The translations under genes were made by a program, and so were the position numbers. A DNA stretch of 64,000 nucleotides from Lactarius indigo (taxonomy: Eukaryota > Basidiomycota > Agaricomycetes > Russulales > Russulaceae): contig JAFKAC010000017.1 in NCBI GenBank assembly GCA_025766275.1, positions 744,001-808,000 of the forward strand. The letters are read 5' to 3'. Positions 53,800 through 63,823 of the stretch are shown here, in pieces. The notes under the pieces are model-generated. The model was not told where the DNA came from, did not search any database, and saw only the letters and a list, made by a program, of their open reading frames with translations. How positions within the stretch are numbered: position 1 is the first letter of the stretch; the number at the start of each line of letters is the position of its first letter.

Positions 53800-56700
53800 T
53801 TATTTGCGTTTCCGGATCCCTCTCTCCTTTCTATCTCTGATCTTATCTCTGATCTTATCTCTCATGTTTGCCGACGTGTGTTCTTGCGAGAGGCGTCCTG
53901 AGTCTTGGATGAATTTGACCAGGGGGATGAATGATTTTGGATCTTGTAGGAGCTTTGCGTAGGCCTCTTCCGTAGATCTTCTCGTTTTTTGAAGAGTCCA
54001 GCGTTCGTGTGCGTACGCTGGGCAGTCTAGGAGGAAGTGTTGTTGGGTTTCTGGTCTATGTCCGCATGCCGGGCAACTGTCGCTTTCCGTCCTTTTGAAT
54101 CTGAATAGGTACGCGTTGAGAGGGAAGTGACCCGATCTCAGCTGGAATATCCAGCTCGCTCCTTTTCTAGAGAGTTTGGGGTCGCTCGTCAGTTTTAGGA
54201 ACTTAGGAGATGGGATTGATACGTCGATATGCTTAAGTTTGTGAGCCCTTGTCGATGTCTGCCAGTCGCTCCTCCACCACGCTTTGAGTCTTTCTTTGAA
54301 GCATTGTCTCGATGCAGATCTGCTGATTTTGAGCGGTTTGCGGAGGTGAGGCGGAAGGGCGTCCATGGGCAACGTCTTCCCATCTGCGGCTTCTTTCGCT
54401 TCCTCGTCTGCTTTTTCATTTCCTTGTATGTTTACGTGTCCTGCTGTCCATCGGACTGTGAGTGACATTTTAGGTCCTCCCTTTTTGCGCAGGCCCGTTG
54501 CTGTGGTGCGAATCAGGTCTGCTAGGTAGTGTCCTGATTTGTTGCCTGGTGTAGTTATCGCAGAGATCGCTGCCTGATTGTCTACTCCCAGCGCGATGCT
54601 TGTTTTGATGTTCTTTTCGGACTTGAGGAGGTGGAGTCCTAGTAGTAGTCCTATCAGTTCGGCCTCAAAGACCGTATGTTGCTCCGTTGAGCCTAGGTGG
54701 TAATGTAGCGATTTTGTGGAGTTGTCCGCCCTGATGATGACCGCAGCTGCCCCTACCGCTCCGTCGTGCGCTGATCCGTCCGAGTATACTTTTAGTACCT
54801 CTCCTCCTTCTTTATCGGCTTTGATGGAGGCCTCCTTGTCCTTGGCTACATCCAATCCGAAAGGGCGTTTGTGGGAGAGGGCGGGGTCATGTCGTATGGT
54901 GTGGATCTTCTCGTATGACTGTGGTTTAATTAGGAAAGTTTGCATAAGGTAGTGGAGCGGCGCTTTGTGTCTCTTCACTTTGCTGCTTGCACATCTGTTC
55001 GCTGGGCCGTGTAACGGGTGTTCCTTGGGGAGTGTGGCAATGCGAGTTGCCGCCCTGTGGAGGTGTTTTTCAGCTTCGAGTTTGAGCGGGAGAATGTAAG
55101 CATGCGTGTCCAGGACATCTGTGGGCGATGTCCTCAGACCTCCGGTGATCGCCAGGGCACCAGCTCTTTGGATGGTCGTGAATTTATTTCCACGTCTTGA
55201 TACTCTGTCCGATTTTCCGTTCTCGTTGTTGCGGCCTTCTGCGCTGCCCCAGACGTCAATCGCGTAGAGTATGCGGGGGATTGCCACGCATGTGTACAGC
55301 CTTCTTGCGTACTTCGGGGTGATGCCCCAACTGGGAGCGGCCACCCTTCTGATCTGGCCCGCCCATTTCATGCCCTTTTCCAGGGCGTAGTTGTATTGTA
55401 TTCCCCAGTTGAGGTGTTGGTCGAAATAGACTCCCAGGTATTTTGCGCTCTTCGAGGGTGTGAGTGTGGTGTCGAGGAGTTTCATGGGACTTCTTTGTTT
55501 CTTGCTATTCTGATGAGCGAAGTCAATCAGTGCAAGTTTCGAGAACTCGAAGCGTGAGTTGTGGGTGTTGGACCACTCGATCGCTCCCCCCTTCCTTGTC
55601 ATCATGTCCGTCAGCGTCGCATGTGTGGCTGCGAAGCTGTCCCCGATGGCGAGTAGAATTGCATCATCGACGTATGCTATTGCTGCTTCGCTGTCATTGT
55701 TGGGGATGTCAAGGATGTCCGTGTTGTAATACTGATATAGTATCATGGACATAGGGTCTCCCTGTCCTATGCCGTTGTTAATCGGTATGCTGCCTGATAC
55801 GAAGTCATCGAATTTCAGCGTAGTGAAACGGTTCTGGAGAAGATTTTGCGTGAAGTTCGCCAGTTTTTTGGGTACTCGTCTCTTTCTCATATTATGTATC
55901 AGCCTCGCGTTAACAGCGTTTGGGAAGGCGCCTTCTATGTCTAAAAAGAGAACTGAGGCCACTTTCTTTTTCCGCCATGTGTTTTTGATCCGGTGCGTGA
56001 GCGTGTGCATGGCGTCTGTGGTTGTGCGAGCTGGGCGCCCGCCGTAGTGGTGTTGTGGGAGAAGTTGGTACTTCTCAGAGTAGAAGGATAGTTGCTCTGC
56101 CATTATGGACGTTAGTACCTTCGCAAGCGTGTTTAGGAGAGCGATGGGCCTGTAGGCCTTGGGGACATCGTATCTCGGTTTGCCTGGTTTCCTAAGTACG
56201 ACCGTGGTGAATGACTTCCACGGGTCGTAGTACCATCCTTCGTTGGCAATGGCGTTGAAGATGGTCCACAATCTGTTTACGAGTAGGTCAGCGCACTTGA
56301 TCAGTACGATATTGGGAATCCCATCAGGGCCTGGGGCCTTGTAGGGTCTTAGCCGTGCTATGTGCCTGCGGATTTGCTCTTTGGTGATTGCTCTCAACGT
56401 GCCGACTGGTGGGGGGTATACATGGCTGTTTGAGTCGGCGGATGAATCTGGCGGTTTGTCGGGGAAGAACGTCTTTGCTAGGACTGTGCTTTTGTCGGAG
56501 TTCCTGCTGACGATTGTTTCTCCCGATTCGTCTTGTATTTTCAGGCTGGGGATTCTTGTCTTACCCCCGTCGCTTGCAGGCGACGAGATGTAGCGGTGTG
56601 CCGTCCAGATGTCCGGGTTGGTCGCTCTTTCTAGCCAGTCCCTCCAGTGGTGTTGTTTTGTGTATTGCATGGCTTTGTCGTATTTTCTGCGGGTGGCTTT

Positions 56701-57801
56701 GTATTCGGCATGGATCTGGTGGTCGGGGGAGTCCCTATGTTTGTACGCTGCTCTTCCCAGCTTCTCCGTTTCTTTGCGGAGGTTTTTGAGCTCTTTCGTC
56801 CACCAGCGTTTTGATTTTGTGTTGATGTCTGTGATGGGTACTTCTGCCGCTATGGTTTCCTGTATAGCGTGCGTCAGCTTATCACATTCTATATCTAAGC
56901 GTGATTGGGAGGTTATCGGGTTTGGGACGCCCCACTTTGCGATCCTTTCTTCTAGAGTTTTATGGAAGTCATCCCAGTCGACGTCCTTGAAATTCCTAGT
57001 GACCTGTGCGGGGGGTTTGGTCAGCTCGAAATCTAAGACTGTGACAATGGGAACGTGATCCGTGTTCACTCCTTGTGCCTTGGGGAGTGTGTCACAGACG
57101 ATAACCGCGTCCAAGCTATGCTCGGTCATGAACACGTTGTCTAATCTCGTCCACTTCTTGGTGACGTGGTGGACGTGGGTTGGGGTACCGTTAGCTAGTG
57201 CCATGTCCATCCCAAGGTTTGATACGCTTTTGAGTAGGAGCTCTGCCGCGCGAATAGCATCTGGTGTGAAGAGCCTGCTGTCCTCTGGGTTATCCCAGTA
57301 CGGGTGGTGTCTGTTGAAGTCGCCCAACCAGATGAGGTGGTGATCTTGTCTGGTGGGGTCGCTACCCAAGATAGATTTCTCGTGTTTTTTGTGGTATGCA
57401 GATAACGCCTTGAGGGTATTGTTGTGTTCGCAGTCGTTGTAGACGTTGAATACCGACAGGGTTCCCCAGTTTTCTCTGATGCGTAGAGCCGTGACATCAC
57501 CAGATGGGAAGTTGATCTGTTCCCAGTTTTCAGTCAGCAGATCGCCTCTTATCAATAAAATTGAACGCGTCTTATTTGGTTGCTCTTCGTGGGTTGAGGG
57601 GTATATTGGTACCCAGTCCTTCGCGGCGATGGACTTGTTGAGGAAGTTGATTGAGGGCTCTTGTAGAGCTATGATGTCGATGCCCATGGTTGTCATTTTC
57701 CCGCTGCTGATGAGGCCGTGCTGGCATGATGGGGATTTGTTGAGGTTTTGCTGCCATATTGCGAGATTCTTGTGGTCCTTGGTTAAGTTGTGTAAACTCA
57801 T
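53800..57801 (-). CDS. LINE ORF2: endonuclease, reverse transcriptase, RNase H
   Basis: 1333 residues, uninterrupted. N-terminal APE-type endonuclease with WQQNLNKS, ALQEP, GDFNRHHPYWD, LDNVFMT and NTDHVPIV (about residues 1-250). RT with APGPDGIPN, AYRPIALLNTLAK, LFLDIEGAFPNAV, GIGQGDPMS and catalytic AYVDDAILL (about residues 470-720). RNase H with VYSDGSAHDGAVGAA, FEAELIGLL, VDNQAAI and TAGHVNIQGNEKADEEAK (about residues 1010-1140). C-terminal CCHC motif CPACGHRPETQQHFLLDC. It nicks the target and primes reverse transcription there. ATG at 57801 overlaps the ORF1 stop by ATGA, suggesting coupled translation. Confidence 0.93.
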   Translation of the reverse strand: MSLHNLTKDHKNLAIWQQNLNKSPSCQHGLISSGKMTTMGIDIIALQEPSINFLNKSIAAKDWVPIYPSTHEEQPNKTRSILLIRGDLLTENWEQINFPSGDVTALRIRENWGTLSVFNVYNDCEHNNTLKALSAYHKKHEKSILGSDPTRQDHHLIWLGDFNRHHPYWDNPEDSRLFTPDAIRAAELLLKSVSNLGMDMALANGTPTHVHHVTKKWTRLDNVFMTEHSLDAVIVCDTLPKAQGVNTDHVPIVTVLDFELTKPPAQVTRNFKDVDWDDFHKTLEERIAKWGVPNPITSQSRLDIECDKLTHAIQETIAAEVPITDINTKSKRWWTKELKNLRKETEKLGRAAYKHRDSPDHQIHAEYKATRRKYDKAMQYTKQHHWRDWLERATNPDIWTAHRYISSPASDGGKTRIPSLKIQDESGETIVSRNSDKSTVLAKTFFPDKPPDSSADSNSHVYPPPVGTLRAITKEQIRRHIARLRPYKAPGPDGIPNIVLIKCADLLVNRLWTIFNAIANEGWYYDPWKSFTTVVLRKPGKPRYDVPKAYRPIALLNTLAKVLTSIMAEQLSFYSEKYQLLPQHHYGGRPARTTTDAMHTLTHRIKNTWRKKKVASVLFLDIEGAFPNAVNARLIHNMRKRRVPKKLANFTQNLLQNRFTTLKFDDFVSGSIPINNGIGQGDPMSMILYQYYNTDILDIPNNDSEAAIAYVDDAILLAIGDSFAATHATLTDMMTRKGGAIEWSNTHNSRFEFSKLALIDFAHQNSKKQRSPMKLLDTTLTPSKSAKYLGVYFDQHLNWGIQYNYALEKGMKWAGQIRRVAAPSWGITPKYARRLYTCVAIPRILYAIDVWGSAEGRNNENGKSDRVSRRGNKFTTIQRAGALAITGGLRTSPTDVLDTHAYILPLKLEAEKHLHRAATRIATLPKEHPLHGPANRCASSKVKRHKAPLHYLMQTFLIKPQSYEKIHTIRHDPALSHKRPFGLDVAKDKEASIKADKEGGEVLKVYSDGSAHDGAVGAAAVIIRADNSTKSLHYHLGSTEQHTVFEAELIGLLLGLHLLKSEKNIKTSIALGVDNQAAISAITTPGNKSGHYLADLIRTTATGLRKKGGPKMSLTVRWTAGHVNIQGNEKADEEAKEAADGKTLPMDALPPHLRKPLKISRSASRQCFKERLKAWWRSDWQTSTRAHKLKHIDVSIPSPKFLKLTSDPKLSRKGASWIFQLRSGHFPLNAYLFRFKRTESDSCPACGHRPETQQHFLLDCPAYAHERWTLQKTRRSTEEAYAKLLQDPKSFIPLVKFIQDSGRLSQEHTSANMRDKIRDKIRDRKERGIRKRK

Positions 57802-59642
57802 AGGTAGGGGGTCTGGAGGAAGTCCGCTGGCAGGTCGTTGATGTCTCCATCAAAGTGGATGTCGAAGTCTTCCTCGTCTGCATCAGTCTTGGGGGGTTGG
57901 TGGTGCGACTGGTGCGGGTGGGCGTCCACTACCCGCTTGAAGTAATCTTCTAGCATGGCCTGGTCGGTCGCTTTACCTTTAGTTGGGGGCTTTTTGTTCC
58001 TCTCAATTTGTTTGGTTGGTGGGTGGCGGTTTCCGTAGTGGAGGGGGGGGAGACTTCCTACCCGGTATTTCTCCGGGAATTTGTCTTCGGGGGAGAGTCT
58101 GTCGGGTTGGAGAGTCAGCGTCCAGTCTTTGTTCGTTGGGAAATATACTAGGTTGTTTTCAGGATGATATCCGTTGTAGTCGTCGCATTTTCTGATGAAC
58201 GTGGGGCAATTACGGTCCCAGCTGGCGTGCGCGTCCGATTTGCAGGAGACGCAATACCGTTTCCCCTCCGTCTTGCAGTCCCTAGTTTTGTGTTGCTCCC
58301 CGCATGTTCCGCAGGTGTCGTGTATGGCGTGGCAGTTAGTTGCGAAGTGTCCCCATTTCCTGCACTTCATGCATTGTTTGGGTTCGTACTTCATTTTCTT
58401 GGGGAATGCTCTGACGCTGCATACGTATATACCGTCCTTAAGTAATCTGTTAGCTAGCGTCGCAGAGGATAGTGTGAGGACGGCGTAAGCGAATCTTTGC
58501 CCCTGGGAGCACCTATTTTCGGGCTTGATCCATTTGGCTCTTCGTATTGCTTTCTCTGGCAGCCTGTTGACTTCTTCAATTTCTCGAAGGTGGCTGTCTT
58601 TGGAGGGGTTGAAGGTAGTTGGGATTCGAGGTACGATGATGGGGTAGGCCGCTTCTCTGACGGAGAGGCCCGAGTTGAATTTCCTTGTGAATTCTAACTC
58701 GTTGATGGGGGTTTTGAACCAGTCTGCCGCCTCTTTGGAGGCTAGCTGGAGGATGAAGCTTCCGTTTCTTAGCTTGATGACCTCCTCGACTTTGGCGCCC
58801 TCCGGCGGGGGGGGCAGTATGCCCATCAGGATTTTGTCTGCGCGTTCTTGGATTTCGAAGGTATTGAGGTATGAGTCTTCTCCCTTCTCCGAGTCGAAGA
58901 TAACTTGTCTGGCTTTGGCGTCCCTGCTTCTGTCGACACCGATAAGTATGTCGTGCGGGGTGCGGCCGCCGAATGTGTGAGTAGGGTGGGAGGGGGCTGT
59001 AGGGTGCTCCGTGTTGCTCTTTGTGTTGATAAGGGCTTCTTTGTAGGAGCGGGCAGTGTTAGCTGCCTGGGAGGTGGCTGCCGTGGCCTCCGTGATGCTC
59101 TTATCCATGTCGGCGGCCGCCTTTCTGAGGGTGTTCGCTGTTTCCCCTAGTGTGGAGACGGCGTTCTGTAACAGGTCGCGGTCAGCTAGGGAGCTTTTGA
59201 CTAGCTCACTCATCTTTCCCATCTCCGCCTGTAGTGTTGACTCCATATGCTCGCCTATTTTCTGCGCGAGGGCGTCTACTATTTGGGGGGGGTGTTGCGC
59301 TGTTGTGTTGCTTTCGTGCATGAGTGCTGCTAACGCTTGTAGGGATCTGGTCATTCCCTTAGGAGCAGAGGCGCTATGCTTTTTGATGATTAGTGTGAGA
59401 GTACGAAGATGAGTGTAGGGCGTAGTGGGGTTCTCATCGATGTAACAGTCATCCTCTTTCAGCGCCTTCTTGGCCTCGTTTGAGGCGTTTGGGCTTTTGG
59501 GCTTCGCCTGGTCCATACCTGTTGCGGTGATGGGGGTGCTAGGCCGGGTATTTGCTTTGGCTGCTGATCTGGTGGTTCTGAGGGACGGGGCTGGTGGGGT
59601 GCGGCCTGCGGGGCCCGGGATGGTAGTTCCTTTTGGGGTCAT
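57798..59642 (-). CDS. LINE ORF1, nucleic-acid-binding protein
   Basis: 614 residues from ATG at 59642, the first ATG in the element. The frame is also open upstream to the 5' end. Order: Pro/Thr-rich N-terminus; helical region with KKALKEDDCYIDEN and a likely coiled coil (about residues 100-220); a folded domain with APKSKxx-like NRF and INELEFTRKFN segments; three zinc knuckles near 58240-58370: CMKCRKWGHFATNC, CGTCGEQHKTRDC and CVSCKSDAHASWDRNC; a basic then acidic tail ending LQTPYL. It should coat the LINE RNA. Its stop overlaps the ORF2 start in ATGA. Confidence 0.88.
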   Translation of the reverse strand: MTPKGTTIPGPAGRTPPAPSLRTTRSAAKANTRPSTPITATGMDQAKPKSPNASNEAKKALKEDDCYIDENPTTPYTHLRTLTLIIKKHSASAPKGMTRSLQALAALMHESNTTAQHPPQIVDALAQKIGEHMESTLQAEMGKMSELVKSSLADRDLLQNAVSTLGETANTLRKAAADMDKSITEATAATSQAANTARSYKEALINTKSNTEHPTAPSHPTHTFGGRTPHDILIGVDRSRDAKARQVIFDSEKGEDSYLNTFEIQERADKILMGILPPPPEGAKVEEVIKLRNGSFILQLASKEAADWFKTPINELEFTRKFNSGLSVREAAYPIIVPRIPTTFNPSKDSHLREIEEVNRLPEKAIRRAKWIKPENRCSQGQRFAYAVLTLSSATLANRLLKDGIYVCSVRAFPKKMKYEPKQCMKCRKWGHFATNCHAIHDTCGTCGEQHKTRDCKTEGKRYCVSCKSDAHASWDRNCPTFIRKCDDYNGYHPENNLVYFPTNKDWTLTLQPDRLSPEDKFPEKYRVGSLPPLHYGNRHPPTKQIERNKKPPTKGKATDQAMLEDYFKRVVDAHPHQSHHQPPKTDADEEDFDIHFDGDINDLPADFLQTPYL

Positions 59643-61732
59643 ACCGTCCGGCAGCGCGCTTTTTGCTTCTTGTGAAGCTTTTGGAACTGGTGAGGAGGTT
59701 CTAATAGTGCTAATGCGGGCGTGTGTAAAAGTGTGTGTGTGTATGTATTCCTTTCTGCGGTGTGAGAGGCTGGTCGCGGTCACTTATTATCTTGCGTGGC
59801 AGTCCGAAGCGTTTGAACACCTGGGCGACATACAGAGTCGCCGTTTCTTCTGCGGTGATTTCTTCTCGACATGGGATGAAGATTGAGGCCTTGCTGCAGT
59901 TGTGGTCTGTGACAGTTAGTATGCTGTCATACCCCTTGGAAACGGGGAGTTTGGTGATGAAGTCTACCGCCACCGTGTGGAACAGCATGGCTTCTAGTAT
60001 TGGCGTGATGGGATGTAGCGCGGCTCGTATGGGCCTCGTGTTGACTTTATTCCTTTGGCATTCTGCGCAGCCTTGCACGTATTCATATACGTCTCTTCGG
60101 AGTCGCGGCCACCAGTAATGTCTCTCCAGGATGCGTTGAGTTTTCGCAATCCCCGGGTGGCCATGTATTGGCAAGTCGTGATGGTCGTGTATTAGTACTC
60201 GTTGAGTTGACGCTGGTCCTGTGATTACGAACCTGCCGTCCTTGTACCATTCTCCCTGTATTTTCTTAAGGTGATAAGGGTCGATCCATACCTTGATCAC
60301 CTCTTCGTCTTGTTGGTGGCGTGGTTGTAGCAGATTCGGGTTGGTGATGAAGGTGCGCGCGGTGTTAAGGGTTCGTACAAAGAGTTCGGGGGGTAGGACC
60401 ACTACTTCGCTATTGTCCTCGACGCCTTGGTTGTAATCCGGTCGTCTTGACAGTGCGTCTGCCCGCCCATTGTTCTTTCCCTTAATGTGATGAATTTTGA
60501 AGTCGTATTCAGAAAGTTCGAGTACTTCCCTGGCGACTCGCCTACTGATCTTCTGTGGTGACTTCCAGTACTGTAGGTTTAGATGGTCCGAATAGATTTT
60601 AATCTTGTGGGGGGCACCTGCGAGGAGTGGTCGCCAGTTCCGCAGGGCCTTGACTATTGCAAGCAGCTCTAGGTCGTAGATGTCGTAGTTTCTCTCGGCT
60701 TCGGAAAGCGTCGCCGAGTAGTAACCTATGGGATGTCGCTTGCCGTCAGATTTCTTTTGCAGTAATACGGCTCCCACCGCATAGCCCGAAGCGTCTACTT
60801 CCAATTCAAATGGATCTTGAAGGATGGGGTGTGCTAGCACCGGTTCTTCCGTCACGAGTCGTTTTAGGGTGTTAAACGCCTTTTCTTCTTCTTCAGTCCA
60901 CCGCCATTCTTCGTCCTTTCGTGTTAGTTTAGTGAGTGGCTTAGCGTGGGTTGCGAAACCGCGGATAAAGAGTCTGTAAAAGTTACAGAAGCCGAGGAAA
61001 GAACGGACATCTTTGACTTTTGTTGGCGTTGGCCAGTCCTTGATTCCTTGAACTTTTACAGGGTCCATTCGGGTCACCCCCCTTTCAAGGATTACCCCCA
61101 GGTAATCCATCCACGGTTGATGGAACAGGCACTTCTCGAGTTTGAAGTAGAGGTCGTGTTCTTCCGCAACGCGTAAGACGTCGCGAACGGCGTTTACATG
61201 GGCCGCGAGATCGTGATCAAAGTGAGTAGCGATACCGATATCGTCCATGTAGACGCGTATGGTAGTGCCCAGTCGTTCGTGCTTCGCTATAGTGTCGCGA
61301 TAGATGTGGTTCATCATGGCTTGGAAGGTGGCTGGGGAGTTAGTGAGCCCGAAGAACATGACCGTGGGTTCGAAGAGGCCGAATTTAGTTTTGAACGCCG
61401 CCTTTTCTTGGTCGCCGTCGTGAATGCGTATGTTGTTGTAGCCCCATCGGATGTCGAGTTTTGTATAGATGTGGGCGTTGCTGAGGTCAAGAATGAGGTC
61501 CTGTATTAACGGCAGCGGGTATTGATTCCGAATGGTGTGGGAGTTGATAACCCGGTAGTCCTGTACCGGGCGTAGTTTTCCGTCCTTCTTTTTAATGAAG
61601 AAGAAGGAGGATGCATACGGAGAAATAGAGGGGCGCAGATACCCTTGCGCCAGTTTCTCTTTCAGAAACTCCTTGAGTTCGCCCTCTTCTTTTTGGGTCA
61701 TAGGGTAGATCTTGCAGTCGATGGCGGCCGGC

Positions 61733-62301
61733 TGTAACGCCACTACAGGGGCGTTAAGTACGACCTGTACTAAGTCAGCCAATCACTCGGTAGTCAAAGC
61801 TCGGAGGCTCGACTTCAGTAGAGATGATGCACAAGAGTCACAAGGACGTGTGTCACTTAGACTGTAGAGGAAGGCTAAGACTCGAAGGCCTAGCGAAAAC
61901 GAGGATCGGGGGATCAAGGAGACTCTGCGTAGACGAGTGTAGTATTACACAAGAAGTCTAGTCTACCGTACAAGCTAGGTATGACTAGGGTTAAATAGAA
62001 ATCGTACTGTGTGGCCATCACAAACAGATGGCGTCATTGCCAAACCGAGGAAGAAAGGAATGGGCATAAAGGGAACAAAGTAGGGATATATTGAGAACAA
62101 AGGAGAATCACACGGGGTCGCGCGTGAGAGGGAACAAGTCGGAAACTGGCACATGTCAAGCTTTATCAAAAGAGAACATCAATAAGCAAGGCGCGTGATA
62201 GAAACCGGGTAAACGTAAAGTCCGCATAATCGTACAGGGCTCGCGTAGTGTGGGAAGGAAATAATGGTAAGGAAAGAAACGAGTCCAAGAAAATCGTAAC
62301 A
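61733..62301 (-). repeat. D 3' LTR
   Basis: 569 bp; on the minus strand TGTTACG to CGTTACA, same ends as the A family. A CTATTTAA box lies near 61990. The left border is fixed by the break in A4 coding sequence. Confidence 0.82.
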
Positions 62302-62335
62302 TTACCCCCCGTCTTGGTCTGAAGACGCCTCGACT

Positions 62336-62965
62336 TCAGGACTCCGGATCTACGAGATCGTAGATGTCAGCGTCGAGATCATTCTCCGGCCATGGGGAGA
62401 TATCGAGTCGACAGTAGTGCGTTTTGAGAAAGAGGAAGGGTCCGTGTTTACCACATTTGCGACACATTTCATACTGTGGGCACCGAATCTCGTCATGATT
62501 GGCATCAGTACGGAAGCACCGTCCACACCACCTCCCTTGGGTACGGGCCGCGATCGTCGGTGGTTCGGGGACGGTAAAGGAGGTGGTGGCCTCCGTAGCC
62601 ACTGCTTGCCGTATGCGTTCGTCTGCCTGATAGGTCGTGATCACTTCTTCGACCATGCCTGCACGGCGGAATATGCATCGATAGGATTGATGCTCCTGGC
62701 TTTGGCAATGTCGGCAGGCAGGTCGCGGCCTGGTGGGACAGTCGCATACGATGTGGTGGGGGCTGTTGCAGTGATAGCAGCGTCGGCGGTGGGGTTTGTC
62801 GGCGAGGTGGGGAAACTCCAATGGTCCTCCGCGTCGTGGGGAGAATGGGATGGCATAGCGGGAGTGACGAAGTGGGGCTGGTAGGGCCGTTATACGCGCA
62901 TACTCGTTGCCGATAGTAGCCAGCGCCCCCGCGTACTGGAGGCATCTCTTGGTGCTGGCTAGCAT
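62336..62965 (-). CDS. D 3'-terminal zinc-knuckle ORF
   Basis: About 209 residues from ATG at 62965, in the same frame as and 16 nt after the TGA of the preceding ORF. Cys/His motifs: CYHCNSPHHIVCDC, CRHCQSQEHQSYRC, CGRCFRTDANHDEIRC, and CRKCGKHGP followed by HYC. The first two fit CX2CX4HX4C, the third CX2CX6HX4C. An acidic end DLDADIYDLVDPES follows. Such knuckles bind RNA or single-stranded DNA and usually sit in Gag; here they lie after Pol, next to the 3' LTR. Could be a separate protein or the C-terminus of a read-through product. Confidence 0.7.
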   Translation of the reverse strand: MLASTKRCLQYAGALATIGNEYARITALPAPLRHSRYAIPFSPRRGGPLEFPHLADKPHRRRCYHCNSPHHIVCDCPTRPRPACRHCQSQEHQSYRCIFRRAGMVEEVITTYQADERIRQAVATEATTSFTVPEPPTIAARTQGRWCGRCFRTDANHDEIRCPQYEMCRKCGKHGPFLFLKTHYCRLDISPWPENDLDADIYDLVDPES

Positions 62966-62980
62966 CAAATCGACCGTGAG

Positions 62981-63787
62981 TCACTCCGCTCGTAGTTTGC
63001 GTGCGTCTTCCTCCAGCTTCTCGCATTTCTCGTCGAGTTCTTTGAGCGCCGAAAGTCCCGTTCTTAGCCTAGTGATCTCGGCCGTGAGACGAGGCGAATT
63101 AAGCTCTATGAGTGTTTCGTCCAGAGCACAGGCGCGGATGTCGTGAGGGTCAAAGAACTGTAGTTGTTCCGCTGTAAAGGGTGGCGCCGAGACGTTCGGC
63201 CTAAGTGACGAGAGGTAGACCTCCTCTCCATAGTGGGGTTGTCCCACGCCCATTGTCCCCACTACCTCGGTGAACCCCTTGCGATAGTAGATATACTTCG
63301 CTGGGTTAGATCCACCGTCTGGTAGCGGGATTTGTAATGGGTAGTACTTGGGGGTGCCAGGGGCGTTTGGAAAGAATGGGGCACCGGGGTCGTCTGTGTC
63401 GTTAGGAGGGGAGTCGGGTCGGTCGTAGTTGATGGGGGTATGGACGCGAACCGGTGTGAACGGTTCTAGAGGTGGGGGTGGTGTTGATGATGGGGAAGAT
63501 GGTGGTGATTGAGGTTGTGGTTCAGGTGGGGGGGTCGACTGTTGCTGAGGAGGTGGTGTTGGAGAGTATTGCCCTTCCTCCGGTGTTGATGGGGTAAGTT
63601 CTCCAGGTTCTCGTTCGATGAGAATGGGGGCGGTGATGGCGACATGTCGGGGAGACGGTGGTGGTGACAGATGGGGGATGTCGGTGAGATTGATAGTGAC
63701 AATCCCTCGTTCAAGGGCGGCTTCGAGTTGAGGGTTGCTGAGGACGTTGACGAGGGTGGTGTCGGATACTGGGGTGTCGGTCATCAT
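62981..63787 (-). CDS. D tail ORF: Pro-rich protein with coiled-coil end
   Basis: 268 residues starting ATGATG at 63787, in the same frame as Pol and 36 nt after its TAA. N-terminal half is Pro/Ser-rich. The second half (YYPLQIPLPDGG, GEEVYLSSLRPNVSA, LTAEITRLRTGLSALKEL) resembles the tail of A-family Pol (PITGPDG, HVYGKPFYAEP, LTAEVTRFRAAS). It ends in a likely coiled coil. The module is thus fused to Pol in the A family but separate here. Confidence 0.68.
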   Translation of the reverse strand: MMTDTPVSDTTLVNVLSNPQLEAALERGIVTINLTDIPHLSPPPSPRHVAITAPILIEREPGELTPSTPEEGQYSPTPPPQQQSTPPPEPQPQSPPSSPSSTPPPPLEPFTPVRVHTPINYDRPDSPPNDTDDPGAPFFPNAPGTPKYYPLQIPLPDGGSNPAKYIYYRKGFTEVVGTMGVGQPHYGEEVYLSSLRPNVSAPPFTAEQLQFFDPHDIRACALDETLIELNSPRLTAEITRLRTGLSALKELDEKCEKLEEDARKLRAE

Positions 63788-63823
63788 TGGGCTGAGGGGT
63801 ATGAGGATGCAAAAGGGGTGTCT

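Larger units (their letters stand above)
53401..59771 (-). mobile_element. LINE copy 1: non-LTR retrotransposon, both ORFs intact
   Basis: Minus-strand element of 6.37 kb: 5' end AGCCTCTCACACC at 59771, ORF1, ORF2, about 380 bp of 3' UTR and an A18 tail (T run 53401-53418 on plus). The 12-bp target duplication GGTCGCGGTCAC is at 53389-53400 and 59772-59783. It is inserted in A4 integrase. Endonuclease, RT, RNase H and a C-terminal zinc knuckle place it in the Tad/I-like group. Full length with intact ORFs, so possibly active. Confidence 0.95.
50797..61732 (-). mobile_element. A4: chromovirus (minus), interrupted by LINE copy 1 and D
   Basis: 3' LTR at 50797-51306, pol from 51338 to 61732 with LINE copy 1 inserted at 53401-59771 and element D abutting at 61733. 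A4 itself sits in LINE copy 2 ORF1; the left flank AAGAG (50792-50796) is its expected duplication. Its gag, protease and 5' LTR should lie beyond D. Confidence 0.92.
51338..61732 (-). pseudogene. pol: A4 Pol, split by LINE copy 1 and 5' truncated by D
   Basis: Without the LINE (join 61732-59772 and 53388-51338, one duplication copy removed) the frame is open throughout: RT from AAIDCKIYPMTQ, catalytic VYMDDIGIA (about 61236), RNase H EVDASGYAVG, HHCC zinc region, integrase D in AVDFITK, then the LINE inserted right at SDRD, the second catalytic Asp region, and on to the E of SERTNQWLEQ, chromodomain YLIKWKGYPDSENQW (about 52650-52700) and tail ending WPARDFR. No point nonsense codons, so A4 was probably functional until it was interrupted. 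Confidence 0.9.

Noticed and set aside
58905..59412. Plus-strand ORFs opposite LINE ORF1
   Set aside because: Shadow frames of the conserved minus-strand ORF1 with its three zinc knuckles.
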